A DNA stretch of 64,000 bases from Hippopus hippopus (taxonomy: Eukaryota; Mollusca; Bivalvia; Cardiida; Cardiidae). The translations under genes and the position numbers were made by a program. Positions 32,035-42,272 of this stretch are shown here, in pieces (position 1 is the stretch's first letter; each line of letters starts with the position of its first letter). The notes below the pieces were generated by a model. The model was not told the origin of the DNA. It worked only from the letters and a program-made list of their open reading frames with translations, and ran no database searches. The DNA lies in the NCBI GenBank assembly GCA_946811185.2, contig OX328097.1, forward strand, positions 56,635,063 to 56,699,062. Reading direction: 5' to 3'.

Positions 32035-32312
32035 TTGAAGATATAGAGGATATTTATTTTTTACGGTGAAAGATCGAAATTTATTTCATCGAGTGAGCAT
32101 CATCGGTAATATTTTCACGAGTGGCACAGCCACGAGTGAAAATATTACCGATGATGTTTACGAGATGAAATAAATTTCGATCTTTCACCGAAAAAAAACA
32201 AATATTCTATTTATTTCATGCTTTTAACCCTTTCTTGGGGGAACTTAATCAAAATCCAGTACAGTTCTTTTTAGTTATTCCCCGTGGCGATAACCTACCG
32301 GAAAGCATGAAA
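32035..32312 (+). mobile_element. Family H inverted-repeat element, copy 1
   Basis: Starts GAAGATATAGAGGATATTTA. The palindrome GGTGAAAGATCGAAATTTA ... TAAATTTCGATCTTTCACC spans 32065-32190, with inner arms CATCGGTAATATTTTCACG/CGAGTGAAAATATTACCGATG around a short CACAGCC loop. It continues through CTTTCTTGGGGGAACTTAATC to AACCTACCGGAAAGCATG. Relative to copy 2 about 230 bp between CGATAACCTACC and CCCCGTGG are missing. Confidence 0.8.
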
Positions 32313-32404
32313 TACCAAAGAAAATTCTTGAAAATTAGACTAGGATTGTTTTTGAGAATGGTTGGTGAACATCATCCCAGACTGCATAGATGTGCAGACC
32401 ACTT

Positions 32405-32590
32405 TCTAGTCTAAATTCTTTGCCAAATAAACTCAAGTATAAGAGCCCTTAGGAAAATGCTTTTAGAAAACATTATTGGTAAAGGAGAAAATGCTGGTGA
32501 CCAGCATTTTTTCTTTTCCCCACAATGTTTTTTACCCTTTCAAAGACAAATTCCATAATTCGAGCACATGACATTTTGACCAATTTATAC
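32405..32590 (-). mobile_element. Family A MITE, ends decayed
   Basis: Left end GCCAAATAAACTCAAG; hairpin intact at the apex (GCTGGTGACCAGC). The right half stops near CATTTTGACCAATTTATAC without a terminus. Confidence 0.75.
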
Positions 32591-33382
32591 TTGGGATGGA
32601 AGGAAGTCATCCCATACAAAAGGTTATGCTTCACAAATACACCGGATTAAAGAAAGGAAGTATGATTTGTAATACAAACCATGCCTTGTGGTCAAGCCCT
32701 GAAGTGAAGGATTTAAAATTAGGTTGACTTTAATGAACACTGTATATAGAATAGAATTACTATTTAACCACCTTTTAATATTGGTCATCAGATATGTGAC
32801 CAATCTCCTGTTAAATCTCATTAATCAACTGTGATATCTGCTTCCTATTGGACTGTGTCCATGCTTTAGTACACAACTATGAAGAACCACTATATTCACC
32901 TCCATAGGTGGAGATCTTTCACTGCAACAGACTGTGTCCCAGTCAATCCATCAATCATTTCTCTCCTGACCGGGAGCACCTGCTTGTATTTATGTGCTCA
33001 ATCAAAAAGATACAAGATAGGGGGTCATGCACATCAAGGAATGGAGGGCGCTGAGGGAAGACCAGGGGTCACCAGGTATTTATAAATAATGGACCATGAA
33101 GACAGACATGAGCTGTAGCCAAGATATAGGTAATGAAATATCAAGCTGAACTAACCTGCTATCGAAGAATAGAGTTCCGTTCCCACAGCAATGTCCAAGT
33201 GGTTCTTCAAAATATGGGGCTTGTCAGTTTTCTTTAGTACCCAGAAAGAAACAGTAGGGAGTTGTCAAAGACACTGGACTTTTTATCTTGGTTTTAAGGG
33301 GCTTAAAGTACTTTGTAATTATTTTGTCAATTAAGTGAAGAGATAAGCAGTTCTTTTAACTGTGAGACTCGCCTGGCTACTA
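32591..33382. other. Unassigned segment
   Basis: No family A or B. A 68-codon frame at 32879-33085 has no recognisable content. Confidence 0.4.
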
Positions 33383-33615
33383 TTAACCCTTCTGCTAAAT
33401 AAGTGAAATAAAACTTTCAAGCCAAAAATAAGCACCCAAATTTGCTATGTCAAAGGCTATGTCTCCTTATTGGACAATGTCAAAGGCAAAGGCATTTGAT
33501 GTCTCCTTATTGGACAGTGTAAATCCAAGATCAGACTGCACTTCCTGTGCAGTCTGATCTTCATCTACTCTGTCCGCAAATGATCGTTAAGTCGCGCTTA
33601 GCAGTCGAAGGGTTA
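33383..33615. mobile_element. Family B copy with clean TTAA ends and internal duplication
   Basis: TTAA 33383-33386 and 33612-33615; right terminus GCGCTTAGCAGTCGAAGGGTTAA. The palindrome is at 33519-33575. The segment GATGTCTCCTTATTGGACA occurs twice (33462-33478 in the form TATGTCTCC, and 33499-33517). Confidence 0.85.
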
Positions 33616-34040
33616 AGATGATCATTTACTATGATGGGTTCCTATGAAAATTGTTACTTGAAGAGAGCGCTTATGAAACCTTTTGATTCTTCTTTTCTAT
33701 GAGACTCTTGACTCTGATCAGATGTCGCAAAAAACAATTTCTGATTCCTTATGATCATTCACTCTATTTGCCCCTAGCATGAACTTAGATGTGTGGCTTT
33801 CAAGAAAAACTGATGTCCCAATAATGGATTAGAGGCTTCCCAAATCTTGATTAGAATTTTATTACTCAGTTATGAATGGGTTAATTGCCGAAATCCTATC
33901 GCATTCTTTTTGTTTATTTCAAGCTTTCGGTAATTTATCTGGAAATAATAGCGGATTATAAGGTTTGATAATTCATGGTTACTTAGTACTAGTGAAATAA
34001 ACCGATTTCATAGCAATCAATATGGAACTACGTTATGGGA
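33616..34040. other. Unassigned segment
   Basis: Near 33910-34010, AAGCTTTCGGTAATTTATC and TGATAATTCATGGTTACTTAG resemble parts of family H, suggesting a decayed H margin. Confidence 0.4.
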
Positions 34041-34658
34041 CTTTCTTTCAAAATTATTTCATCTCATGAACATCATTGGCAACATTTTCACTTGTGGCTA
34101 TGCTGCATGTGAAAATATTGCTGATGGTGTTCACTCAGTGAAATAAATTTCATGCTTTCTGGTAGGTTATCGAGAAATATCGGTGAAATATTTTTCGATA
34201 TTTCATGGTTACAACCAGTGAAAATACCAATTTTTTTATTCTAACTCTTCAGCTGAAGGCAGAAACAGTCGTTCCTGCGCCATAGTTACCAAGGTAAAAT
34301 GCACATGCCTCACAACCAGATGGAAATATGACGTAATTTACCTTACATTTCTCGCACTTGACGTAATATTGTAATGCGTTGCTATGCGGAGGGGGTACGC
34401 CACAGGGAATAACCGAAAAGAACTGTACTGGATTTTGATTAAGTTCCCCCCAGAAAGGGTTAAAAGCATGAAATAAATAGAATATTTGTTGTTGTTTTTT
34501 TTGGTGAAAGATCGAAATTTATTTCATCTCGTTAACATCATCGGTAATATTTTCACTCGTGGCTGTGCCACTTGTGAAAATATTACTGATTATGTTCACT
34601 CAATGAAATAAATTTTGACCTTTCACCGTAAAAAACAAATATCCTCTATATCTTTCAG
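34041..34658 (-). mobile_element. Family H inverted-repeat element, copy 2 (opposite to copy 1)
   Basis: In reverse relative to copy 1: the outer end TATCCTCTATATCTTTC at 34641-34657, the palindrome GGTGAAAGATCGAAATTTA...CTTTCACC at 34503-34628, GTACTGGATTTTGATTAAG, and GGTAGGTTATCG at 34161. Contains a segment absent from copy 1 (34173-34399) and a second, more diverged palindrome at 34050-34150 (CATTGGCAACATTTTCACTTG/CATGTGAAAATATTGCTGATG). Confidence 0.8.
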
Positions 34659-34706
34659 TGAAAATACAAGCATCGTCTATGTATTTTGCTGCCATATAAA
34701 TGAGAT

Positions 34707-34933
34707 TTAACTCTTTACCGAACAATCCCTGGTTTTCATGTCTCTAAGAAAGAAGCCTTTTGAAAACATCGTGGGGAAAAGGAGAAAATGCTGGTAACCA
34801 GCATTTTCTCCTTTTCCCACAATGTTTTCTACCCTCTCAGAACTAATTTCAAGTTTTGAGTCATTAATTTTGTCTTCTGCAAATGCTTTCAATTTGGACC
34901 AGTCTAAAATTTTGTTGTTTGGTAAAGACTTAA
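34707..34933 (-). mobile_element. Family A MITE, full length
   Basis: TTAA 34707-34710 and 34930-34933. Hairpin essentially perfect with a single inserted G on the left arm. Shares its right TTAA with the next copy. Confidence 0.92.
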
Positions 34934-35098
34934 CTCTTTTTTCGCAACTCAATGTAAGCAGCATTTTTTTCCTTTTCCTAAATGTTTGCTAACATATGAA
35001 AGACAAACCCGTTTATTTTGAGCTGCATATTATTTGTCGCCTAGAAATTCTTTTGATGTGGATGAGTCTTAAATATTATCATGTGATAAAGAGTAAAC
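34930..35098 (-). mobile_element. Family A MITE, left part and hairpin deleted
   Basis: From the shared TTAA, CTCTTTTTTCGCAACTC leads to the hairpin right arm only (GCAGCATTTTTTTCCTTTTCC) and the right half; end TGATAAAGAGTAAAC. Confidence 0.7.
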
Positions 35099-35129
35099 AT
35101 ATAACTGTCAGATTTGCAGAGTAGATTTG

Positions 35130-35268
35130 GGACATAGATAGGTATAAGGTAGAAGATTGTGTAGGTCCAAGATCAGACTGGATGTTCTGCACAACTTGAT
35201 CTTTACCTATACCATCCTGAAAAACTGCTTATTTCACCCATGGAAATGAAAGGGTTAGTTACACTTGT
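35130..35268. mobile_element. Family B fragment
   Basis: GTGTAGGTCCAAGATCAGACTGG, weakly paired right arm AACTTGATCTTTACCTATACC, and end AAATGAAAGGGTTAG. Confidence 0.6.
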
Positions 35269-35448
35269 TCCTTTACTGAACAATCACAAGTTTTCAAGAC
35301 CCTGAGGAAGAAGGTTGTGGAAAACAGGAGGAAATGCTGGTAACTATCCTGGAGAGGACAAATCCCATTAATTGAGGCACATTGACATTGTTGTCTGCAA
35401 AAGCTTTTAATTTGAACCAGTCTGAATTTCATATTTCGGTGAAGGTTT
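35264..35448 (-). mobile_element. Family A MITE, hairpin decayed
   Basis: TTGTTCCTTTACTGAACAATC. Only GGAGGAAATGCTGGTAACTATCC remains of the hairpin. The right half is clear up to GGTGAAGGTTTGAA. Confidence 0.75.
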
Positions 35449-35469
35449 GAAACCTATATACCTGTACAA

Positions 35470-37316
35470 CAGGGTTTTCCCTTGGCCACAAAAATAGGGG
35501 GTCATTGTGACCCCCTAGTCAAAAATAATGGGGGTCATTTTGGAATTTGTGGGGGTCACAACAAAATATAATTCACTTAAACAAAAGCTACTATTTGTGA
35601 AAGTATGTGGTTTTTTTTTTGTTTTCTATTCACTGTAAATCTTTGTTTATTCTATATATGAATTATTTCATGGTGATGGATATATAATAACACCAGAGAT
35701 TCTCTATATAGAGGGAGCTTACAGCCTAGGTGGCACCTTTTTCATAAAGACTATCTGGAGTATGCTTTATTTAAGCCTGTTCTTAACAAGCAAATATGCT
35801 CTAGCTGCAGACAAGCTGTCATATCTCAAAGTAATTTTAATGTTTCAAGGGTATCGTCATGACCGCTACAGTAGTGTTTTGATGATGCACAAGGGTTGAT
35901 TTTCGAGGTACCGTCGTGTCCGGTAATCTTGCGCGTCCGGTAATCTTGCGCACTTCGGTAGATTCCTGTTTCGCAAGTTTGTTTGATGAATTCAACCCGT
36001 TTCTGCAGTGTTTCTTAGACCAAAGGAATTCAGAATAACAGAGAAACCATTAGAAAGTAACTACAGCTAAATTTTGTACCTGAGAGTGTCTGAAGTTTGT
36101 CTATGACATCATCCTGACTAATTATTTATAAACACGCCCTATGACCCAATTTCCGACGATGCTGGCTGTAACATTTTTATTTGTCAGTTAAACGAGTATT
36201 TCACGTCTCATCACAAAGAAAAATCAATTAAACACATATTTTACAGCTTTATAGGATACTGAGGAACAGTTTTAACATTATTTTCCTTATTTACATGTAA
36301 CCTTAATCAGACGACAAATTCGTCTCCTATTTGCCGCCATTTTGTCAAAGTTCTGAATCAAAGGCCCGAATCGAGCACAATCAATTCTTTTCTGCAATTA
36401 TTCTATGTATGGGCAACAAATACTTTAGAAATCCTTTGCATTGACGTCATTTAATACAAGTGCGCAAGATCACCGGACAGTTGTATGCCGGATAAAACCT
36501 CACGATTATAGCTTACTTTTTAAAAATTTGTGTTGTTCGGGGAATCTTTCTATAACTATCTTGAGTCATAATCTAGAGCAAATATTTCTATAAATGGATA
36601 AATAGCCATGGGGATCGAGCAGTTCCTTTAAGTGTCATAAGTAAATAGCCATTTGCTTAGGTGCGCAAGATTACCGGACAGCATCGTATGTGTAGCCTCT
36701 CTCTATGGTAAAGGGTTATTTTGTTTTTATCACAGGAATCGACCGTTTAGTTGGTTTAGTTGGTGAAGAAAGCGTGTTGTCTGTTTTTCTTGATATAGGT
36801 TATCCATTTCGGCCGATAATAAACTATTTTCACCAATTAAATGGACGATTCCTGTGTTTCGACACGCGGGTCACGTTCATGCCGCTGTTTTCAACGAATA
36901 ACAAAGTGTATCTCTTTAGCTAATTTACAGTAAACCCTCGAGACCTTGAAATGTGATTCTGGGTGCTCTTACCAGGCGTTGTATCGTCTGATCTTTGTTT
37001 AAGGGCTCTTTTTCCTTGCAGACAGCAAGAATGACGTCGATTTTGACAGAGCCATATTGTTTTCATTAGAGAGCGACTGGTTTAGTTTACGGTATTTTAG
37101 TAAAATCGATACACAGTCCAGTGTTTCGTCCTATTTTCTCTTCGTACTCCAGATTTTTCATCTACTCGCGATATAACAGTGTCGGAAGTATATATGATCG
37201 TTAGTATCTCTTATTGTATTTGTGCGTCAGCAGTGATGCATTACTGAAAAAATTGCGGGTCATTTTCCTTAAAAATGCGTCAAAACGCACAAAATCGTGC
37301 GTCAAGGAAAACCCTG
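35470..37316. mobile_element. hAT-like non-autonomous element (1847 bp) with 8-bp target duplication
   Basis: The octamer CTGTACAA occurs immediately outside both ends (35462-35469 and 37317-37324). The termini are CAGGGTTTTCCCTTGG and its near-complement CAAGGAAAACCCTG. An 8-bp duplication plus CAGGG-type ends is the hAT signature. Next to the left end lies a G/C-rich inverted stretch (GGGGGTCATTGTGACCCCC); next to the right end AATGCGTCAAAACGCACAAAATCGTGCG. No hAT transposase domain is readable; the longest frame (36705-36923 plus, 72 codons) is unrecognised. Base composition is less AT-rich than the surroundings. Confidence 0.88.
35917..36680. mobile_element. Inverted-repeat unit nested in the hAT-like element
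   Basis: TGTCCGGTAATCTTGCGC at 35917-35934, followed at once by a second direct copy (GTCCGGTAATCTTGCGCAC, 35935-35953), is mirrored at 36661-36680 (GTGCGCAAGATTACCGGACA). A third, slightly changed inverted copy lies inside at 36461-36479. No clear target duplication in the flanks (CCGTCG versus GCATCG). Confidence 0.75.
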
Positions 37317-37324
37317 CTGTACAA

Positions 37325-37480
37325 GGACCAAGCCAGGTAGCTCAGTCAGTCGAGTACAGGGCTTGAAACCAGGGGTTTGTTGGTTGAAACTCCAGGAAAG
37401 CATGGATAAGTACACTGGCCGCTACAATATAACGTAAATAATGTTGATAACAGTTTTAAACATCATACACACTAACAAAC
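37325..37480 (+). mobile_element. tRNA-headed SINE, decayed
   Basis: A-box-like AGGTAGCTCAGTCAGTCGAG and B-box-like GGTTGAAACTCC about 40 bp apart, with tail TAACGTAAATAATGTTGATAACAG. Lies directly against the right target duplication of the hAT-like element. Not a tRNA gene: the acceptor and T stems do not pair. Confidence 0.6.
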
Positions 37481-37498
37481 CAGTACAAAAGCTTGGAT

Positions 37499-37533
37499 TC
37501 AACCCCCCCCCCCAAAAAAAAAAGGGGGGGGGT
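37499..37533. repeat. C11-A10-G9 homopolymer hairpin
   Basis: AACCCCCCCC...AAAA...GGGGGGGGTT: consecutive C, A and G runs that form an inverted repeat AACCC.../...GGGTT. Confidence 0.9.
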
Positions 37534-38086
37534 TGCAGAAAACAGTGTGCATCATTTAATAACAATACCAGTTTTAGAGACATTTTGACACTCTAAATTG
37601 ATGACCCAGCTAAGTATGATGATGATTTATCCCTATCTGTATTGACCATCTTGTTATTAATAATTTATCATGTTTAGGGGATTCATGAGGCGAGTCATTA
37701 TGGCCATAACTGGTCAAGAGTTGCTATACTAACCAGTCATATTCTTTGCAGTGGGAGAAATTTGGACATTCTGGCTTGTTTGATAACATTTGAGCAATTT
37801 TCACCATGCAGGTACACATCTGAGCAGGATTCTTTCAAAGATTGCTGAAAAATAGGGATATTTTTCTGCAGGAGAATTTTTTTGTCAGACATTGTTTTCT
37901 TAATAATCTGAGTGTTGAAGTTTTATCTTACTAGATGTGGTACATCTTTTTGTACATAATGCAACATTCTTCTTCAAAACCTAGAACTTTTGTTCAGTTA
38001 CCATAAATGTACAGCAGCTTTCAAGGCTCCTGCAAAAGCACCTTTTGAAATCATAGATGGAATTGGACTGGCATGTTTCTCATGTC
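37534..38086. other. Unassigned segment
   Basis: Nothing recognised. Confidence 0.4.
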
Positions 38087-38311
38087 GTAACCCTTTACCA
38101 AACAAACCCATGTTTTCCCTGAGGAAGTGGGCTTAAGAAGTGGGCTTTTAAAAAATCAGGAAATGCTGGTAACCAGCATTTTCTGCTTTTCTGACAATGT
38201 ATTCTATGATATCACAGACAAATTCCACAAATAGAGTCACATTTCATTTGTCTTCTTCAAATGCTTTTAATTTGGACAAGTCTAAAAATTTGTTGTTTGG
38301 TAAATAGTTAA
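38087..38311 (-). mobile_element. Family A MITE with a small duplication
   Basis: GTAACCCTTTACCAAACAAAC; right TTAA 38308-38311. GAAGTGGGCTT occurs twice (38123-38133 and 38138-38148). Hairpin outer left arm lost; apex intact. Confidence 0.82.
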
Positions 38312-38477
38312 TTAATAAATATAAAAACTTTCTATCCTTTCTACTTTCTTTTCAAATATGTATAAAACATAAATAAGTAAGTTGTGGCTCTAGTATGACT
38401 GGAATTCTGAAATTTAAATGAAATGCTGTTTAAAAGCAAAGCAGTGTATGCTTAAAAATGGTCCACATGGATATGGG

Positions 38478-38685
38478 TTAACCCTCTTCTAAACTTTCTG
38501 ATGTTTTGATGATCCTAGGGAGAAATGCTTTTGAAAATATGGGAAGTTACCAGAATTTTATCTTGTTTTCCCTCAATGTTTCTACCCTGTCAAAGACAAA
38601 GGCCATTATTTGAGTAATGTTTGATTTGTCATCTGCAAATACTTTAGAACTGGACCAGTCTAATTGTCATCTGGCAAAGAGTTAA
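38478..38685 (-). mobile_element. Family A MITE, hairpin mostly deleted
   Basis: TTAA 38478-38481 and 38682-38685. The centre is reduced to ATATGGGAAGTTACCAGAATTTTATC. The right half is clear. Confidence 0.82.
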
Positions 38686-39354
38686 ATGAAGTTTTTACCA
38701 GCCTCTGTTTGGAACCTGATGACAAGTGGCCTTACCTTGTCACTCATTATCAGGGGAGATGACTATCCCTACATTAATTATAAGGCAGATAACTATCAAA
38801 CAGTTATTGACAAGGGACATAATTGTTGTATGGGAAGAGTTGAGGGGCAAGGAGCATTTCTTTTCAAATTGAGATAGAGAAATGGTACAGCCAAAGATAA
38901 ATTATCCATAATTGCCTTCCCAAACTGACCCTGGTTTCGATGGTCAGCAGATAAATACAGTTGATTGTGTTTCTGCATAGGGAAATTAGTTTTGCTTCAT
39001 GATGAGGTCCCCATTATCCTTTCAAAGCATTTATCTTCATTTAGAAGACACATGCAGTCACATACAATTCAGGTAATTTTGCTACAAAGATTATATGTTG
39101 TACAGTATAGTGTAAATTTGTTCTCCCAAAATTTCTGAATTTTATGTGGAAAGACATTTGATGTAGCAAATGAATATGTATAATGTGAACTTTTATCTTT
39201 AACTTTTGTAAGAGGAAAATAAAGACTGAGTCTTAGAATTATTTTCGTGGTGATGTTTCTGCCTTTTTCTACCCTGCAAAAGGTCCAAAAATTTTCCTTA
39301 GCATATTTATCAATAACAGAATAACTGTCATTTTACCACCCATTAAAATTATGT
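38686..39354. other. Unassigned segment
   Basis: Nothing beyond short, opposing frames at 38686-38877 and 38796-38978. Confidence 0.4.
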
Positions 39355-39428
39355 TATTTGTTTATCAAAACTTTTTAGACTTGACCATATTGAAAGCATT
39401 TACAAGTGACTAATTAAGACTAGCTTAA
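39355..39428 (+). mobile_element. Family A fragment (left half)
   Basis: AACTTTTTAGACTTGACCATATTGAAAGCATTTAC, ending at the TTAA of the next copy. Confidence 0.65.
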
Positions 39429-39652
39429 CTCTTTACCAAACAACAAAATATAGACTGGTCCAAATTGAAAGCATTTGCAGACAACAAAATAAATGTGACT
39501 GAAAAATTGAAATTTGTTTTGGGAAGGGTAGAAAACATTGTGGGAAAAGGAGAAAATGCTGGTTACCAGCATTTTCTCCTATTCCCACAATGTTTTCAAA
39601 AGACTTTTTTCTCAGGGTTGTTAAAAGTCCGGACTGTGTGGTAAAGAGTTAA
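39425..39652 (+). mobile_element. Family A MITE, full length
   Basis: TTAA 39425-39428 and 39649-39652, 228 bp. Hairpin perfect except TCCTATTCCC. A good representative of the plus form (GACTGGTCCAAATTGAAAGC, GTGACTGAAAAATTGAAATT). Confidence 0.93.
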
Positions 39653-39670
39653 ATAATGGGACCTGAGTAT

Positions 39671-39873
39671 TTAAGTCTTTACCACACAACAAAATTTTAG
39701 CATTTGCAGACAACATATTTTATGTCACTCAAAACTTGTCTTTCAAAGGGTAGAAAACATTGTGGGAAAAGAAGAAAATGTTGGTTACCAGCATATTATT
39801 CTTTTCCCATAATGTTCTCAAAAGGCCCCTTCCTCAAGGTCATTAAAACTGGGATTGTTTGGTAAAGGGTTAA
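39671..39873 (+). mobile_element. Family A MITE
   Basis: TTAA 39671-39674 and 39870-39873. About 20 bp of the left half are missing (TTTTAGCATTTGCAGAC); hairpin with mismatches (ATGTTGGTTACCAGCATATT). Shares its right TTAA with the next copy. Confidence 0.87.
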
Positions 39874-40043
39874 AAGGGTAGAAAACTGTGAAAAAACATA
39901 GTAAGTAGTGTTTTCTCATTTCTCCACTATGTTTTCTACCCTTTGACTAACATACCTAATATTTTCAGCAACATGTAACTTGTCTTTTGCAAATGTCTTT
40001 GATTTGGTCAAGTCTAAAATGGTGTTGTCTGGTAAACAGTGAA
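39870..40043 (-). mobile_element. Family A MITE, left end deleted
   Basis: From the shared TTAA straight into AAGGGTAGAAAACTGTG; hairpin inner part lost (CATAGTAAGTAGTG). Right half present, end GGTAAACAGTGAAG. Confidence 0.72.
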
Positions 40044-40146
40044 GAACTCAATACTTGTGTTACCCAGTATCAGGGGATAGATACCTGTGAAAATTGATGT
40101 TAGGCCGATTCACAGCCTGAGGATTTGACCCATAGATGCCAAATAG

Positions 40147-40355
40147 TTAACCTTTGAAGGGCTTTAGTTACTTATGAAGACTGTGTAGATCAAGATTAGA
40201 CTGCACAGAATGTGCATTCTGACCTTGGATCTGCTCTGTCTGCGTCTTTGAAAGAACTTTGGACAAAAACAGCTTTGAAATTGCTACATAAGTATCCCTA
40301 GTACTGACTGATTTTAAGGATTTCCATTTCATTTATCTAGCACTACAAGGGTTAA
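40147..40355. mobile_element. Family B copy, TTAA-bounded
   Basis: TTAA 40147-40150 and 40352-40355. Palindrome with mismatches at 40182-40240; body GAAATTGCTACATAAG and end TTATCTAGCACTACAAGGGTTAA. Confidence 0.85.
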
Positions 40356-40461
40356 ATTTATATTTTCATAAGCAAGTACCATGTAGAATATTGCAAATGC
40401 CTAGCATAATTATGCTATCTCAGAATATCTCAAAAAATATTGGACTACATAAATGCAAGAC

Positions 40462-40632
40462 CAGGCGCTATATTTACAAACCATTCTACTTTGTTCTTTG
40501 TCTAATTCTGAAGAATTTCTTTAATTTCAAAGTAAAAAATATTTAATGTAGCCAATCAAGAATTTTATTATTGTCAAAAGTTTGATGTAGACTAAGAATC
40601 CAAGTTAGAATGGTTGGTTAACAAAGGCCCTG
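40462..40632. mobile_element. Imperfect inverted-repeat element
   Basis: CAGGCGCTATATTTACAAACCATTCTAC near 40463 is mirrored by GTTAGAATGGTTGGTTAACAAAGGCCC ending near 40632. Arms of about 45 bp with many mismatches. Confidence 0.5.
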
Positions 40633-40917
40633 CTTGTATGTTTGGAAAATACAGTCTGATCTTGATCATCTGCTATGTCCTATACACACCTTGAGTTACA
40701 TTAGACTTCCAGTGGGGCTGGGCCTCAAGCCCCAACCACCTGTTGATGTATCCCAGGAAGTGTTTGACGGGGCCTGTCCCCAAAACAAACAGATTTTTGC
40801 TGAGTTGTCCACAGAAAACAAAGATAGGGCATGGCTTACCCCCATTGTTTTGACATTATGACCAGGTAGATGTTTGTTTTACTTACCTACTGATAGCTTT
40901 GTAATTCTTCTCTTTCC
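40633..40917. other. Spacer with one B arm
   Basis: CAGTCTGATCTTGATC at 40651-40666 lacks a partner. The 75-codon frame 40634-40861 has no recognisable domain. Confidence 0.4.
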
Positions 40918-41093
40918 TTACCCTCTTCCAAAAGGCTTTTGAAAACATTAAGTGAAAAGAAGAAAATGCTGGTAACCAACATGTTCTCCTTTTCCCACAA
41001 CGTTTTCTGTCCTTTCAAAGATTAATAACATCATTTATGCTTTGATTCGTCACATTTTTAAATTTGGACAAGTTCGAAATTTTATTGTCTGGT
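40918..41093 (-). mobile_element. Family A MITE, left end shortened
   Basis: TTACCCTCTTCCAAAAGGC, then a hairpin with mismatches (AACCAACATGTTCTCC); right end decayed at TTGTCTGG. Confidence 0.75.
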
Positions 41094-41120
41094 TTCAAAA
41101 GCCTCTCTCAGTGTTCTGTC

Positions 41121-41349
41121 TTAACCCTTTACCACACAATGACACCTTTTGACGCCCCTAAAAAAGAGGCCTTTTGAAAACATTGTGGGAAAAGGAGAAA
41201 ATGCTGGTAACCAGCATTTTCTCCTTTTCCCACAAAGTTTTCTACCCTATCAAAGAAAAGTTGCGTCATTTGAGCCACTATGAAATTGTCGTCTGCAAAT
41301 GCTTTCAATTTGGATAGGTCTTAAATTTTGCCGTGTGGTAAAGGGTTAA
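41121..41349 (-). mobile_element. Family A MITE, full length
   Basis: TTAA 41121-41124 and 41346-41349, 229 bp. Hairpin perfect but for CACAAAG on the right outer arm. Very similar to the copies at 1372 and 12829. Confidence 0.93.
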
Positions 41350-41877
41350 GAAGAGTGAAGGATAAGACTAAGAGGATGCAATTGATGAAAAGCCACAAGG
41401 ATAACATTACAGGATTATAAGATTAGTCACAGAAAACAATTTGCTATGCCATACAATTACCAACTGACATTCAGACATATCTATCTCAAGGGAGAAACTG
41501 ATTCAGGGACTTCAACCATGCATTCAGTTTTCCTCCTCCCATGATGGTATTAACCAAATATGATAAGGGTCTATAAAAGAATCAGTTGATATCATTGCAA
41601 ACAATAACATGTTAAATGAATTCTACTACTATTACTTCTACCATTGTCTGCTCCTACCAATACTTCTACTACTACCATCTCTACTACAACATCTACTATG
41701 CTGCTACTGATGCTTCTGGTATTACTAATATAAGAACATAATTACTACAATAAATAATGATTACTTCCACAAAAACTACGTCTATTTCTACTACTACTAC
41801 CAGTATTACACCGGAATTATCAATACTATCATTTGCTTGACAGCCTGGCATCAGTGTTGGAATATTTCCCAAATTAT
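41350..41877. other. Spacer with degenerate trinucleotide tract
   Basis: From 41621 to about 41815 an irregular (TAC/TTC/CTA)n-rich stretch (TCTACTACTATTACTTCTACC and similar) that has lost strict periodicity in the middle. The rest is unassigned. Confidence 0.6.
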
Positions 41878-41956
41878 AAGACGGTATATATCCAAGATTA
41901 GACTACATGTTTTGTGCAGTCTGATCTTGACTACATTTGCTGTGAAGGCATCTTAA
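41878..41956. mobile_element. Family B fragment
   Basis: GACGGTATATATCCAAGATTAGACTAC, loop TGTTTTGTGC and right arm GCAGTCTGATCTTGACTAC, ending in GTGAAGGCATCTTAA at the TTAA shared with the next A copy. Confidence 0.7.
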
Positions 41957-42182
41957 CTCTTTACCAAACGACAAAATCTTAATCTGGTCCAAATTGTAAG
42001 CCTTTGCTGATAACAAAATAAATGTGACTCAAAAATTGAAACTCGACTTTTGAAGAGTAGAAAACATTGTGGGAAAAGGAGAAAATGCTGGTTACCAGCA
42101 TTTTCTCCTTTTCCCCCAGTGTTTTCAGAAGGCTTCTTCCTCGGGGTTGTTAAAACCAGGGATTGTATGGTAAAACAGTTAA
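41953..42182 (+). mobile_element. Family A MITE, full length
   Basis: TTAA 41953-41956 and 42179-42182. Hairpin inner arms perfect; right outer arm CCCCCAGTG. Confidence 0.92.
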
Positions 42183-42272
42183 ATCGATGATACAGTGATA
42201 CCCAGTAAAACATTTTCCAAAAAAATTCAGGAGGATGCATATCGTGCAAAAGGTTGTCCAAGAAGGAAAATG

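Noticed and set aside
36705..36923. 72-codon frame in the hAT-like element as a transposase remnant
   Set aside because: No hAT catalytic or dimerisation motif; too short to support.
37331..37400. Possible tRNA gene (TAGCTCAGT ... GGTTGAAACTCC)
   Set aside because: Stems do not pair and the segment is followed by a SINE tail; treated as a SINE head.
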